Part shown: positions 41,830 to 53,100 of the stretch, one piece after another
Position numbering within the stretch: position 1 is the stretch's first letter
Layout of the letters: the number at the start of each line of letters is the position of its first letter
Source of the DNA: Hyperoplus lanceolatus
Taxonomy: Eukaryota; Chordata; Actinopteri; Uranoscopiformes; Ammodytidae
Reading direction: 5' to 3'
Length of the DNA stretch: 64,000 nt
Assembly: GCA_026929865.2 (NCBI GenBank)
Contig: CM049397.1
Coordinates: forward strand, 868,001-932,000
Notes under the pieces: generated by a model
Told to the model about the DNA's origin: nothing
Seen by the model: only the letters and a program-made list of their open reading frames with translations
Database searches by the model: none
Translations under genes and position numbers: made by a program

Positions 41830-42640
41830 CTGAAATGGAACATATAGTTATGAACAGGAAGTTATTAATTATTACCTGCAACATTCTTTTAAAAATGAAA
41901 CTTTATTTGTCAGAGCGGCCTATGCCTCCTTGGTGTGAAATTCACTTTTGAATGAATTAACCATACATTTATTTTAATAAAGCATTTCACTTGTTTCTGA
42001 CTTTGTCTTGACACATACACAGTTCAAATTAAAATTATAATGAATTATCATTAGAAGTATACTGTCAACAGAGACCAGAAGCAGTGTGTATTTTTGGATA
42101 GAGTAGGTTTAAATTGCATTGTTTCAACTAAGCAGTACAGTTTGGTTCGGCAGTGCACGCTAAACATATACAGTATCTGGCCTGTGTTTCCACTGCCGAC
42201 AGCACACTTTCTTGCAGGCTAGGTTTATGCCGGACGACATTAGCTGCCTTCAGAGTATAGTCTATGGCATGGATCTATGGGTCAGAGTCATTGAACAGCA
42301 CAGAATGGCTGTGGTAGCTACGTAACTATCACAACATCCTAGCAGTGCTACAGCTCACAGTGTAGCCCGCTGATTAATAATATAAAGAGGAAAAACGCTA
42401 CACTAAAAAACAAAGAGCTGCATGGAGTCCTTTTTCTGTGAACGGGGAGTTTACACACAGTAGTTTTTCTCTCACACAGACATGAGTTAGTTGACCAATT
42501 AACAGACTGCAGTATGAAGCTTCACCCTTTTGAGACAGCTTGGTACCCCAACGAAAAAGTTGAAAAAAATAGCTGCGGCTCTGCTCGCTTATTTTGGTAC
42601 CCTTTCAAACTTTTGACAATGGAAAAAAAGCTTGACTGGG
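41830..42640. other. Intron sequence, nothing recognised
   Basis: The part at 42130-42600 (GTTTGGTTCGGCAGTGCACG, TTGGTACCCCAACG and TTTTGGTACCCTTTC) may be a short non-autonomous transposon, but I cannot define both ends. Confidence 0.35.
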
Positions 42641-43446
42641 CAATCAACACAGACCATCTGCACAGGAAGGGTCAAAGCAGACGGTATTTTTAAGGAGGCT
42701 GCGATCTTTTAACATCTGTAGGAAACTCCTGTCTATGTTTTATCAGTCGGTGGTTGCCAGCATCCTCTTCCACACGGTGGTGTGCTGGGGAAGCAGCACA
42801 ACAAAGAGGGACTCCTCCAGGCTGGACAAGCTTATCAGGCATGCCGGCTCTGTGGTCGGCATGAAGCTGGATTGTCTGGTGATTCTTCCACTGTCACCAG
42901 TGGTGACAGTGGCAGAGAAGAGAACCATGAAGAAGCTTCTGGCCATCCTGGATGACACCAGCCACCTTCTTCACACTGCCAGAGAAGCTCCTCCCCAGAT
43001 GCAGCACCAACAAACTAAAAAAACTCCTTTGTCCATCGTGCTATCACACTCTATACCTCCACACATGGAGGGAGGAGAGGGGGCAGGAGGAGTACAGTGG
43101 ACGGGGGGAGAAATAGAAGGCTGACCAACACAACATAACAGATGGCATAGTTTATTTATTTATTGTTACAATTTGAAGCTATTTATTAAACAAGGACAAA
43201 TACAAACATAATATAATTTATTGCTGTTAACACCTGCTGCTGCTTCTTTTTAAATGTATTTATAAATATAACTCTGTTTTAACTTTTTAACAAGTCTATT
43301 GCTGCTATCTAGCTAGTGTTTTTTTTCTTACTTGTTTTTGTATCTTTGCCCTACCTGCTGCTGGGATCTGAATTTCCCTGAAGGAAACTTCCCACGGTAT
43401 CAATAAAGTGTCTATCAATCTATCTGTCTGTCTGTCTGTCTGTCTG
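42640..43446 (+). mobile_element. Rex1-like LINE, 5'-truncated copy
   Basis: Coding remnants LDWAINTDHLHRKGQSR and MFYQSVVASILFHTVVCWG align with the last part of the LINE at 8030-11494, followed by KRDSSRLDKLIRHAGSVVG. The 3' end reads GAATTTCCCTGAAGGAAACT, AATAAAGTGTCTATC and a TCTG array (43421-43447). Only the last third is present, as is usual for LINE copies. Confidence 0.85.
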
Positions 43447-43447
43447 T

Positions 43448-43605
43448 TCACTTGAACATAAGTATCCACAGCCTTTGAGATCAAGCTCAAAATTGACCTC
43501 AGGTCCATTCTGTTTCCACTGATCATCCTTGAGATGTTTCTACAGCTTAATTGGAGTCCACCTGTGGTACATTCAATTGTTTGGACATGATTTGGAAAGG
43601 CCTGT
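43448..43605 (+). repeat. Tc1-related fragment
   Basis: The block GATGTTTCTACAGCTTAATT, GGAGTCCACCTGTGGTA and TTGGACATGATTTGGAAAGG is the segment just ahead of the transposase in a common fish Tc1-like family. No coding part follows. Confidence 0.6.
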
Positions 43606-43765
43606 CTTTATAAACGCCAAGATATTTGAATGAAAAGACCTGGGAGATGTTTTCACCATGGATGACTACAGGCTTGTGGTCCTGGGGTCAAACACCATCT
43701 CCTCACCTTTTCTAACATTCACTACAAGGTGGTTGTCATCACACCATCTCTGAATGGTAATTAGA
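43606..43765 (-). pseudogene. LINE reverse-transcriptase fragment
   Basis: On the minus strand CDDNHLVVNVRKGEEMVFDP and, after a shift, VVIHGENISQVFSFKYLGVY correspond to the region after the catalytic aspartates in Rex1-like polymerases (LNV-K-KEMV-DFR and YKYLGV). Isolated fragment. Confidence 0.65.
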
Positions 43766-44105
43766 AAGGTTGCTATCCTTTTTTTAAATTAAAGATAAGA
43801 TGCAGGATCATCTGAAAAAGATATGAGATAATTGTTAGTCTCAGAACTTTTAAACTCATTTGTATAGAGCAGGCAACCTCAGCAAAATCATTGGCACACC
43901 GACAATAAGTAGTAGGCCTACCCTCTCAGCAGCATTTGAAATCAACTGAAAAGCACAGGCTTTTTATTTGGCGTGTGACAGTCTTTTTTGATTGGGTATG
44001 CTACGTGCTGCGTTTTCCCACAGTGGGCCTATTAAGGCCTACATACAATTTAAATAGATAGGCCAGGCTTCTCCTCCCAATGATATTAATATGATAGTTT
44101 TATAT
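43766..44105. other. Intron sequence, nothing recognised
   Basis: AT-rich spacer between a LINE fragment and a MITE. Confidence 0.3.
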
Positions 44106-44479
44106 TAGCCTGGCTCCGCCCGCCCGCCTACTTCCGGCCAAATTTTATTTTCCCTTCAGTAGTCAGTCTGGGTGTACAGCCCATTTCCCAGTTTTGCTGG
44201 AGATTCGACAACCGGTCCAATCAGCGAACAGAGCGAGTGGCTGAGAACGATGACGTCGAAGTCGCGCTCCAGTTTCAGTTGCCAGAAGCCGGCTCATGAC
44301 ACACGTGACGACCAAACGTTATGCGATTGGTTGGCTAATCCAGAGTGGCACTGGGCAGATCCAATAGTTTTAAACTTTAACAGACACCCGCCTCCATGAG
44401 TGAACGTTTGCCAATTAAAGCACTGCCAGACCTTCTGTACAAATGAAATGAAGTACGATGGTCTGGTAGCACCAGGCTA
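44106..44479. mobile_element. MITE with TAGCCTGG ends and 9-bp target duplication
   Basis: Ends TAGCCTGG and CCAGGCTA, flanked by identical GTTTTATAT (44097-44105, 44480-44488). 374 bp and non-coding. The end type and a 9-bp duplication also fit 63271-63437. Nine-base duplications are more usual in Mutator-like than hAT elements. Confidence 0.85.
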
Positions 44480-45469
44480 GTTTTATATAGCGCCTTGCAA
44501 GAAACCCAAGGAAGCTTCAATATTAAGGCTACACAAAAAAGTAATAGCTCTACTGTGATATAATAGTCACCATCCAAAACATATGATATAAATCTCAAGG
44601 TTTTATCACCCACCTCTAGTGGATGTTGTGTCATAATTAAACATAATATTTTGCTTATTGTTGATTATGGCACACCCATAAAAGGGGCTATGAGTAACTT
44701 TGTCGGTTGGTGGCCCCTTTGGACAAAAGTGGTAGTACTTTTACGACACCAGCTGTCGTAAAGCTGTTTTCTAGCGCGTGCCGGCCGTGCGAGTGTCAAA
44801 TGGTTAGGACACAATATAGTGCGTGCATGTCCGTGTTGAAAGTGTGAGGGCACGGACTCTTTTCGGCACTGTGATAGTGGTTAGTGACACTGCATCAACT
44901 AATGCCAGCCAGTGCCACACACACCTGATTGCAATGAGTTGATGCAGGTTCACTGACCACTCGCACGGAGCTGAAAGATTCCGTGTCCTCACAGCAAGCA
45001 AATGAACTAGAGACGGTAGTTAGTATGAATCACAATGAGGGGGTGCGGGCTCATATGGTCATATCCGCGCGAAAGGCCGCGATTTGCAGTAAATAAATGT
45101 CCACATGTGTCTCCAAGTGTCTCTGTTGTAGGCTATTTAAAAAGAAATCAAGCAAGTAGACCAGGGGCGGATCCACGGGTGGGCCTGGTTGGTACAGGCC
45201 CACCCAGATTGACAGTGGGCCCACCCAATCAGATTCATGAAAAAAAAAATGTTTAATGGTCTTTCCTCATACAATAGGCTATAGGTTTTTTTTCTTGAAA
45301 ACATTTATTTAAAATATTTACAGTAGCTACCAAAAAATAATAATATTCAGAAACCCCTCTCGTAGCCTACTCATTAGTTCTGTCCAGTGACGTCTTTACG
45401 CAACATCATGGTCGATGCAGACAGCGGATGGCGGTTTCGTGCACCATCAGATAGCACCCTCAATTAGCA

Positions 45470-46542
45470 ATGGCTAAGCAGCTCATTACTGGAGGCTCTG
45501 GCCGGCTTTTCCGAAACCAGCGGACAAACGAAAATAGAAGCAGAGCAGCTGCTGCAGCAGATGCAAACGAGAAAGTTTGTTTTCATGCTTGTGACTTTTT
45601 GCAAACTGTTTGAAAACAGCGATTTTGCCACCAAGGGCCTGCAGAGCTCAACACTTTGTGTGACAGACTGCATTTCACTGATTGAAACACTGAAAGCTAC
45701 ATATGCAACTTTCCGCGAGGACTCGAAGGGTGACTTTGGTGACGTGCTAAAACTGACAGAAGAACTGATGGAAAAGCATGAGATAACTAACTGGGACGTG
45801 CTTGCTTCTCGTGAACGCAAGCTGCCTTCAAAGTTTCACGAGTCTGTTGTCACCACAACGCTGGGAAAAACCTTGGCTGTCAAGAGCAATGATGATTAAA
45901 GGGAGCTGTGGAACTGTATTCTTGACAGGCAGATCACCGAGTTAAACTGCCGCTTTATGGACGACACGTATGGATTCATGAGAGCAGCGGCCGCTTTCGC
46001 ACTTGGATCTGCCACTTTTGGCGAAAAAAACATTCTAAATGGTCCATGTGCACTGTATGATCCATGTGCACTGTATGGTCCATGTGCACTGTATGGTCCA
46101 TGTGCACTGTATGGTCCATGTGCACTGTATGGTCCATGTGCACTGTATGGTCCATGTGCACTGTATGGTCCATGTGCACTGCATGGCATTGAGATCGCAG
46201 ATACTGAACAGGCTGTGTTCATTGAACACATCACACGGAAAATGGATCGGGAAAACTTTCCTACATTAATGGAAGTACTGGACAGCTGCCCTGCTGACAT
46301 TTTCCCAAACATGAACAGTGTTTTAAGGACCATGATAACACTGCCTTCCACGTCCTGCAGCGTTGAGAGACTTTCCTCCGCAACAAACAGGATCCAAACG
46401 CGCTTGAGATCATCCATGCTGACTGGACGCCTCAACAACTTGACACTTTTGTCTTTTTGAAAGAGAACTCATTGACAGTTCGGATTATGATGACATAATC
46501 AACTTTTTCAACTCGAAGCCTAGGAGACTCCGCCTTGTGTAG
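45470..46542 (+). pseudogene. hAT transposase (zinc-finger MYM / P52rIPK type), deleted and frameshifted
   Basis: Starting MAKQLITGGSGRLFRNQRTN, the frame shifts into RKFVFMLVTFCKLFENSDFA, SLIETLKATYATFRED and ELMEKHEITNWDVL, then after a stop RQITELNCRFMDDTYGFMRA. The minisatellite interrupts here. The C-terminal hAT dimerisation domain follows: TMITLPSTSCSVERLSSATN, RLRSSMLTGRLNNLTLLS and, one frame over, ERELIDSSDYDDIINFF. Most of the N-terminal finger and much of the catalytic core are missing. Non-functional. Confidence 0.8.
46041..46184 (+). repeat. 18-bp minisatellite, 8 units, in frame with transposase
   Basis: Eight tandem copies of GGTCCATGTGCACTGTAT; unit 2 has GA for GG and unit 8 has GC for GT. 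It reads GPCALY in the transposase frame. The unit has no stop codon in several frames, which is why long open frames exist on both strands here. The six-fold-of-three length keeps the host frame. Confidence 0.97.
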
Positions 46543-47100
46543 ACGCTCCGGTAAGACTGGGTTTTTGTATTCTGGCCCGCCGTGGCATTATTGCTGTTTC
46601 TGAAAGTTGTTTTCTGAATATTAATTAATTCGATTGATTTGTTTGATCCATATTCATGTTCGGGTTGTAGTCACTATATAACGTGAGCTATGCAGTGTTG
46701 GATTTGTGTTTTTATTTTGTTATTATCCTATATCTGATCCGAGTCCGACAGGCTGGTAGGCCTATGTGATATGACATGAGTATAAGGCATATTAAAATAC
46801 TACAGATTTGCAAGTTCTCTCCTCTTCATAATTTTATATAGCTATAAGACTCCGCCTTGTGTAGAAGCTCCGGTTAGACAGGGTTTTTGTATTCTGGCAC
46901 GCCGCGGCATTATTGCTGTTTCTGAAAGTTTTTTTCTGAATATTAATTAATTCGATTCGATTGATTCATATGATGTTCGGGTTGTAGTCACTATAACGTG
47001 AGCTATGCAGTGTTGGATTTGTGTTTTTATTATGTGATATTCTGACATGAGTAAAAGGCATATTAAAATGTAATACCGATCTGCACGTTCTCTCCACTTC
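46526..47100 (+). repeat. Tandem duplication of about 320 bp in the hAT 3' end
   Basis: 46526-46846 and 46847-47100 both start GACTCCGCCTTGTGTAGA, share GCATTATTGCTGTTTCTGAA, GGGTTGTAGTCACTATA and GTGAGCTATGCAGTGTTGGA, and end near GGCATATTAAAAT. The first copy begins at the last codons of the transposase. Confidence 0.88.
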
Positions 47101-47233
47101 TTGATTTTTTTTATTTATATATATATATGGCTATGTATACGTGTTTGTTTAATCTTTGAAAAAAACAAGGCCCATCCAGAATATTCCTAGGCCCACCCAC
47201 AAATTGGGTTCTGAATCCGCCACTGAAGTAGAC

Positions 47234-47680
47234 TAATAATAACATTAATGAATTATTGGTTATCGCATCACAGAAGGCCTATTGGCCTATAATAATAATA
47301 AAAAAACACCACATTAACTATGTTTACAGTTTAAAAATGTTTTGAATGAAATGCAAACCTCAGTGAATCATTTGCTCTCGTTTCTCTGTCCTGAGATTCA
47401 CACGGACTGAGCAGTCTTATTTAAATGTTACAAATTGAGCTAATAAACTGAACTTTGAATTTTTTTGCTGCAGAAGATATCTCAGCTAATTTTTGTTATC
47501 TAATTTGATAGTAAGGTGATTGTATGCAGAATGCTTGTGCCAGAAACTCATACAGTGGTTTTGTACAGATAAATAAATAAATATTAGCAGGTTCTCAATA
47601 GTATTTCAATTTAGGGGGGGGGCGCGAAAAAAATTCTGCCCCTAGGGGGGGGCATGACAGAAAGTAATTGAGAACCACTG
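47234..47680. other. AT-rich insertion sequence, no gene
   Basis: Lies between the hAT and the resumption of repeat family A. It contains GGGGGGGGCGCG and CCCCTAGGGGGGGG stretches and ends with a hAT-Charlie-like terminus. Confidence 0.4.
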
Positions 47681-48240
47681 AGGTAATGTGTTTATGTTGT
47701 TGTAAATAATGACTATTTCAGATGAATAATGGTCATCTGATGATGGTGAAGCAAAGTAAACTTTGTTTTAGTACCGCTCATTCATAAACACTGCAGTCTA
47801 GTTCACTCCTGTGAAATTGTGTACACGTTGCTTGGCAACGCCCTCCTCCCGCCCGTCTATCACTCTCCCTTTTAGCTTTTCTTCATTGCATTTTCTTTTT
47901 TTCTTTAATTGTTCAGCCCCATTATCAGTCATTATGATGACAAATAACTGTCTCAAACAAGGCTCCCGCTTCCCTTCCCTCACCTCGAGGGATAGGCTTC
48001 TCAAATCGCGTTGCTGCGCTACACTGAAATCTGCGACCACTACGAATATGTGACGATAGAGCCTGCATGCACAAACTCGGACTGGGTGTGCGACCAGACC
48101 AAATGCAGTAATAAAAACTATATAAAAACGTCTTTCTTTGCACTGATGGTCTCGTTTGCTGTTAAAGGTAATTTATGATTATCAGAGGAAACACCAGGCT
48201 GTTTAAAAGATATTTAAAAGTTACTCGTAGTGGCTTTAAC

Positions 48241-49400
48241 AAGAACATTTCCAACTGGTACTTTTGATAATAGGTGTGGCTGGCTGTACCGTATTAAGTG
48301 CTGAACTAAAATCTACGAATAGAAGACATGCATATGAGGTAAGGTCCTCTAAGTGCTTAGAAATAGAATGTACTATGGCAGTGAATGTGTCATCTGTACC
48401 TCTTTTACCTATTTTATAGGCAAAATGAAAAGGATATGAGCAGCTGACATCTGTCTTCAAGGTTGATGATGATTTTCTTGACACATGACTATTTAGGTCA
48501 AAGCAACTGGACCGGTAGTCATTATTGTTTTTTACAGCATTCTTTTTTTGGGAACAGGGATAATAATTTAGTTTTTCCAAATGGAAGGAACAGCATGCGA
48601 GTCCAGAGACTTTTGATAGATAGGACAGCAGGCATCTGTCAGCTCTACGCAGCATGAATTCAGCACAGACCTGGAAATGCTGTCTGGCCCAGTGGCCTTC
48701 CTAGGGAAGGTAGGTGAGAAAATACTATGTACAACATAGTGGTCAATAGTAATTTGGGGTATTATAATTTAGACTTTAGTGATTTTTTGAAGTCATTTAT
48801 TAATGCAGATTTGTTTGTAACTGGGTGGGAGGGTGAGGTATGTTCTGGTATAAAAAGGGAAGAATGTGTATATTCCATTGTACAGTAATTGTTTTTGCAA
48901 TTTTGTCATTCAATAGAAAAACCTTTGAAGGAAAGTGATTTTGGGTTCATTCAATGCAGGTAATGTTTCTAGAGCCATGTTTTGCTCCTGTGATAAATCA
49001 ACTAATCCAAACCTTGCATACAAATAGTTTTAATTAATTGGCCTTCTCCCCTTCATTTAAAACACTAATAATTTTTTTAGCCGGAGCCATGTTCGTCATA
49101 GATCTCATAGAATCCCACACATTTTTGGTATTCATAGACAAACATTTAGTTCAAATCTCTTTCTCCTTCCTCCTTGCCTTCCCTTATTTATTTTTGAGTT
49201 CTTTCTGGATATTCCCCATAGTTACAATATCTCCATTCTTAAATGCTATTTTTTTTTCAAGCACTCTTTGATTTCCTTGCTAATTTAAGATTTATTATTT
49301 GATACAAATTTATTGACTTCTGGGTTAACACATCATCTGTACAAAATGTAATATAGTTGGTAATAGTGTCTGTTCCTTCATCTAGGTACAAACAAACTGC
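48241..49400 (-). pseudogene. Rex1-like LINE, internal remnant
   Basis: On the minus strand, in order: LDEGTDTITNYITFCTDDVL (end of endonuclease linker), MGNIQKELKNK-like basic linker, RKATGPDSISRSVLNSCCVE (start of polymerase, compare NKAAGPDGISPRVLKACA), then FAYKIGKRGTDDTFTAIVHS and LLFVDFSSALNTVQP. The order follows the LINE at 8096-11154. Many stops and deletions; the 3' half is missing. Confidence 0.8.
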
Positions 49401-49712
49401 ACTCCATGCCCGCGGCGGTTGATGCGCGTAACGCCAACGACTTGATCATGCAGGTTCATATTTGCCCAACGCCTGACGCCGTGTCTGAGATCAGACCTGG
49501 CACAACTGTGCACTGTGTTTCTGATGGTACAACAACAACAACATGGTCAAGCTGTGCCAAAATACAGATGTAGCTGGCAAACACAAACACAAACAAACAG
49601 CAACTGAACGTACAAAACACATTTGCATCGGTACACTGTGTAACCAGCAGCAGTCGCAGCAGAAATGGCATTAAAACAGCATGAGGACACCCCGCTCGCA
49701 AATACACACACA

Positions 49713-51141
49713 TTGGCCCTCATTTATCAACCGTGCGTAGACCAGAAAAATGGGTGTACGTACATTTCCACGCAAATCTCGGCATTTATCAATATGGACG
49801 TGATCGTAGGATACGCTCAAATCCCACGCCAGCTCTCAGCTCGTGTACGCAAGTTTGTAAACAGCATGGACTCGCTGTTCAGGCTGTGCCGGGTAGCCGA
49901 TGACTTTGTTGAACAAATATTAGAAGGTAATACAAATGCAGTGTTTGCTCAGACCGAAATAAAGATATTAGTCACTTAAAATTGTGCAGCTTATAGTGTG
50001 AAACTGAGTAGGAGAGCTGATTCAATAGTGCGCACACCGGCCACTTAGGAGCGCTGCATGGGACTGCGTAAGGGCAGTTATCTTCGACTTGGAGCAGCTG
50101 GGGGGACACTGAGGCACGAGGGCTGCATTCATTCAAAATGTTAGCCTAAGTATTAAATATGTAGTAGGCCTACACTGCTCTTTATGATAAAAAATACACG
50201 GCACAACATTCAACTTAACATTTTATTTATTTGACGCACTTTTTAGATGTTAGTTCCTCTTTTAATGTGTCATTGATCGCTTAAGCGAGCGATTTATTTC
50301 CACCGTTAACCGGCACGTTTTTCCAATCTGCTAGTGGAGCAGGACAGTGGGCGCTCTCACAGCTGATCGTTGACGGGGCGGCTTGTGCAGCTGAAGGCCG
50401 GGCTGGCCACTCGTGCCAAGCGTATGCTGTCATACAGTACAGTATTTTTAGTTTTTAAACCCCTTTTGAGTAGTGTTATCTAAAAGGGCTAATACATTTT
50501 AATCATTCAAATCTCTGCAGACGTGTATTTATTTTATGGGGACCATTATCGGACAGTTGGTCTGTCTTTTTCTCCTCTACCACTTATATTATGCCCGCAC
50601 GTTGGTTGCATTTCAGAACAGCAACACGCTTTTTTAGTGGCGATTTTTGAGTCAGACCACTTTTTCTTCATCTATGTAAAGAAATGGGGACATATAATTG
50701 TAGGCCTATATGCTGTTTTATAGCATTTGAGCGCTGGAGATCGTTTGTTGTCAACATCAACGCTGTTGACCGCAGCAGTTATTTCCTTCCTAACTGCTGC
50801 CTTCTGTCGTTCTTTGATGCCGCTTGTAATGCGCCGAAATGAAACTCTTTTTTTCTACTTTCGCTGTTATTCTGTCAATTTCTACTTCAGAGAAGTTCCG
50901 CTTCTGTGCCGTAATGCACATATCCATGTCGTAAAACCTCTGGGCGAGGCCTCTAAACTGAGAAAATATAGGGGCGTGATACGATTGTTTTCAGCCGCCG
51001 CATTTATCAATAATGGCCGGGCGTACACCGAGATTGGCGAGATACGACTGTTTGATAAATCCCACGCGATACCTGGCGTAGGGAGGTATTTGCGCCAGAA
51101 TCTGCACCAGTTTTCACGCAAGTTTGATAAATGAGGGCCAA
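49713..51141. mobile_element. Harbinger-like non-autonomous element, complete copy
   Basis: TTGGCCCTCATTTATCAA at 49713-49730 and its exact inverse at 51124-51141. Subterminal CCACGCAA/GCGTAGG motifs are inverted. A frame near the left end (MDVIVGYAQIPRQLSARVRK to RLCRVADDFVEQILEGNTNA) may be a vestige of a Harbinger protein. No clear target duplication. A truncated copy lies at 12236-12790. Confidence 0.75.
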
Positions 51142-51690
51142 TAACACTAAGTCAGCAACATAATAAACACATTAACAACAGCATTTTGTGCGCAGCAGCA
51201 CAAAATAAAGGCAGACATCAGCCTACCTGAAAGTGAAAGTGCGCCGGGTCTGGCGGAGGACACACCGGTGCGTCGCTTTACTTATATTGCAATTCCACAC
51301 GGAAACTGCCGTCAATTATGGGTTCATATTATCCTCCGGAACAGCACACAGCTGGGTGAGTTTCACGATGCTAACTGGCGCTAGCTTGGCTAAATTACAA
51401 CCGACAGCTAAACAGATGCAAAAGACACATATTCACAGAATGTATCAGGAAGCCCAATACCTTCATCTGGTGGCGCAGATCCGGCAGCACATTGTTGTGT
51501 AGAATATAACGATAATATTATATTTGATAGGCCTATATACATATTAAATATGTCGGTTTTAATATTACTATATAATATATGCTAATTTTATAGTTAAATG
51601 TATGTTTTTCAAGGGGACACCGTGAGGACCCCCAGACCTACTTTCACTCTAAATTGGCTACATCCATAACGCCAAGCTCATTCGCCACTT
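51142..51690. other. No gene recognised
   Basis: Includes an unassigned 89-codon open frame (51233-51502) without domain features. Codon content is unremarkable and I do not call a gene. Confidence 0.3.
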
Positions 51691-51691
51691 C

Positions 51692-52120
51692 CAGGCCAGC
51701 CCACGGCCGTGTGCCTGAACCCAGCCCCGCTAACAGTGACTCTTGGTCGGCCAAACTTCATCCAGAACGCCCTGCTGTTTCACAACCTCCGGCTCCCGGC
51801 CGTACGCCTCAACCCAACCCCGCCAACCGTGACTCTTTGTTGGTGTTGGTCGGGGTCATCAATATGTTCCCACAGCCTGTTGGTCCCACCACAGCCCTAT
51901 GTTTTCCTGAAATTGGCAATTATGTTCAGGCATCACAGCTGGGTGGTTAGGGTTAGGTGACAGGGAGAGGTTAGAAAAGGGAGACACACCACCAATCTCA
52001 CACACAAAAATACTATTTGGTTAAAAATGTAGGGCCAACGGCCTCAACCGAGACCCGCCAACAGTGACTCTGGGTCGGCCACATTTCAGTCAGAACTCCC
52101 CGCTGGTTCACAACCTACAG
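51692..52120 (+). repeat. Diverged GC-rich tandem repeat
   Basis: A unit of roughly 90 bases (AACCC-AGCCCCGCTAACAGTGA, CTCTTGGTCGGCCAAACTTC, CACAACCTCC) occurs at about 51715, partly at 51800 and again at 52035, separated by unrelated sequence. Confidence 0.6.
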
Positions 52121-53060
52121 TCACGGGCTATGTGCACTGCACATTTTTCGGACGGGGTTAACCGTTTAACCCAACCCACATTTAGCCCCTCCTCGATCTG
52201 CGAGCTGCAGTCAGGGCTTAATCATTGGCGCAGCGCAACAACAAGGAAGCATTCTTCCGGGATTCATGAGAGCCTAGCCACGCCCTAGCGCATGACGTAG
52301 CGGCATCATGGATCTATCAAGAAAGAGGGCGGCAAGCGTAGTGGACTGGTAGCGGATGTGGAATCATTCTCGTTCTGTAGCATTGTAAGCTAAAGGTCTT
52401 AGCGAGCACAGTTGCATTGTTTACCGACCATGGGCGTATAAGTCACTAACCCCCGATGATTCGCTATATGTGATCTTTAAATTACACTCTGTTTTTGTAA
52501 AGTAATACAGTGGTTAATAAGTTCTAAACGAAGATTCCTCCAGCCATCTAAACCAAACTAGTGGGCTAGCGCTGTTTTGATAGCGTGTGTTACATATTTA
52601 TATGTCCATGGTGCTTAAGTTAGCTATTGAAATCAACCAAACAAATTTTCAAATGCTTAAGTGAGCTTTTTAAAGTTTACTTATAAGACCAATATTAAAG
52701 CTGAGAACGCAATTGCCTAATCAGAATGAAAAATAATTAGTTTTATTTTCCTGCCGTGAGGCCGGGCCGAAACGAAACATTGGTTTCACTACGACTCTGT
52801 TCAGCTGCCCACCCCTCTTTCTCCCGCAAAAACAAATGGCTCAAACTGAAAGCCGTTGGGCTAATAAAACGCCTGAGGTGGTGTTTTGAAATGAGAAAAC
52901 TTCCATTTTATTAGTACATGGCCTAAAGATAAGTGTGAGCCTATGATTGATATCCAGGAAATTTTTGCGGAGACACAATCTTGTTCGCCAATAGTGTAGC
53001 GCACGGGGATATCTGGGTCGGGCCCCATGAAAATAAGCCCCTCCCACAACCCATTGATAC
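52121..53060. other. No gene recognised
   Basis: Intron sequence; nothing supportable apart from short GGGCTTAT/CGGGCC motifs near the left tip of the next element. Confidence 0.3.
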
Positions 53061-53100
53061 CAGGGGCCTCTACGAATAGTCCAGTCTCCTAACCTATAAG

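Larger units (their letters stand above)
45162..47225 (+). mobile_element. hAT element with degenerate transposase
   Basis: Left tip CAGGGGCGGATCCACGG, right tip AATCCGCCACTG, flanked by identical AAGTAGAC (45154-45161, 47226-47233). 2064 bp. It carries the remains of a transposase gene, an 18-bp coding minisatellite and a duplicated 3' segment. Confidence 0.92.
44690..48240 (+). repeat. Dispersed repeat family A, copy 2, split by insertions
   Basis: The left part is 44690-45043 and the right part about 47680-48240; together they match 18200-19105. The 2.6-kb insert contains the hAT 45162-47225 and, at its right edge, AATTGAGAACCACTG (47665-47680), the inverse of the CAGTGGTTCTCAA end of hAT-Charlie-type elements, so at least two insertions took place. 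Confidence 0.8.

Noticed and set aside
46041-46184. CRISPR-like repeat array
   Set aside because: Units are contiguous with no spacers, and the context is a eukaryotic transposon.
45896-46438. Long minus-strand open frame rich in repeated residues
   Set aside because: It exists only because the 18-bp minisatellite unit has no stop in several frames; the real coding frame is the plus-strand transposase.
51233-51502. 89-codon open frame as a gene
   Set aside because: No start context, domain or splice signal stands out, and it lies among repeats.
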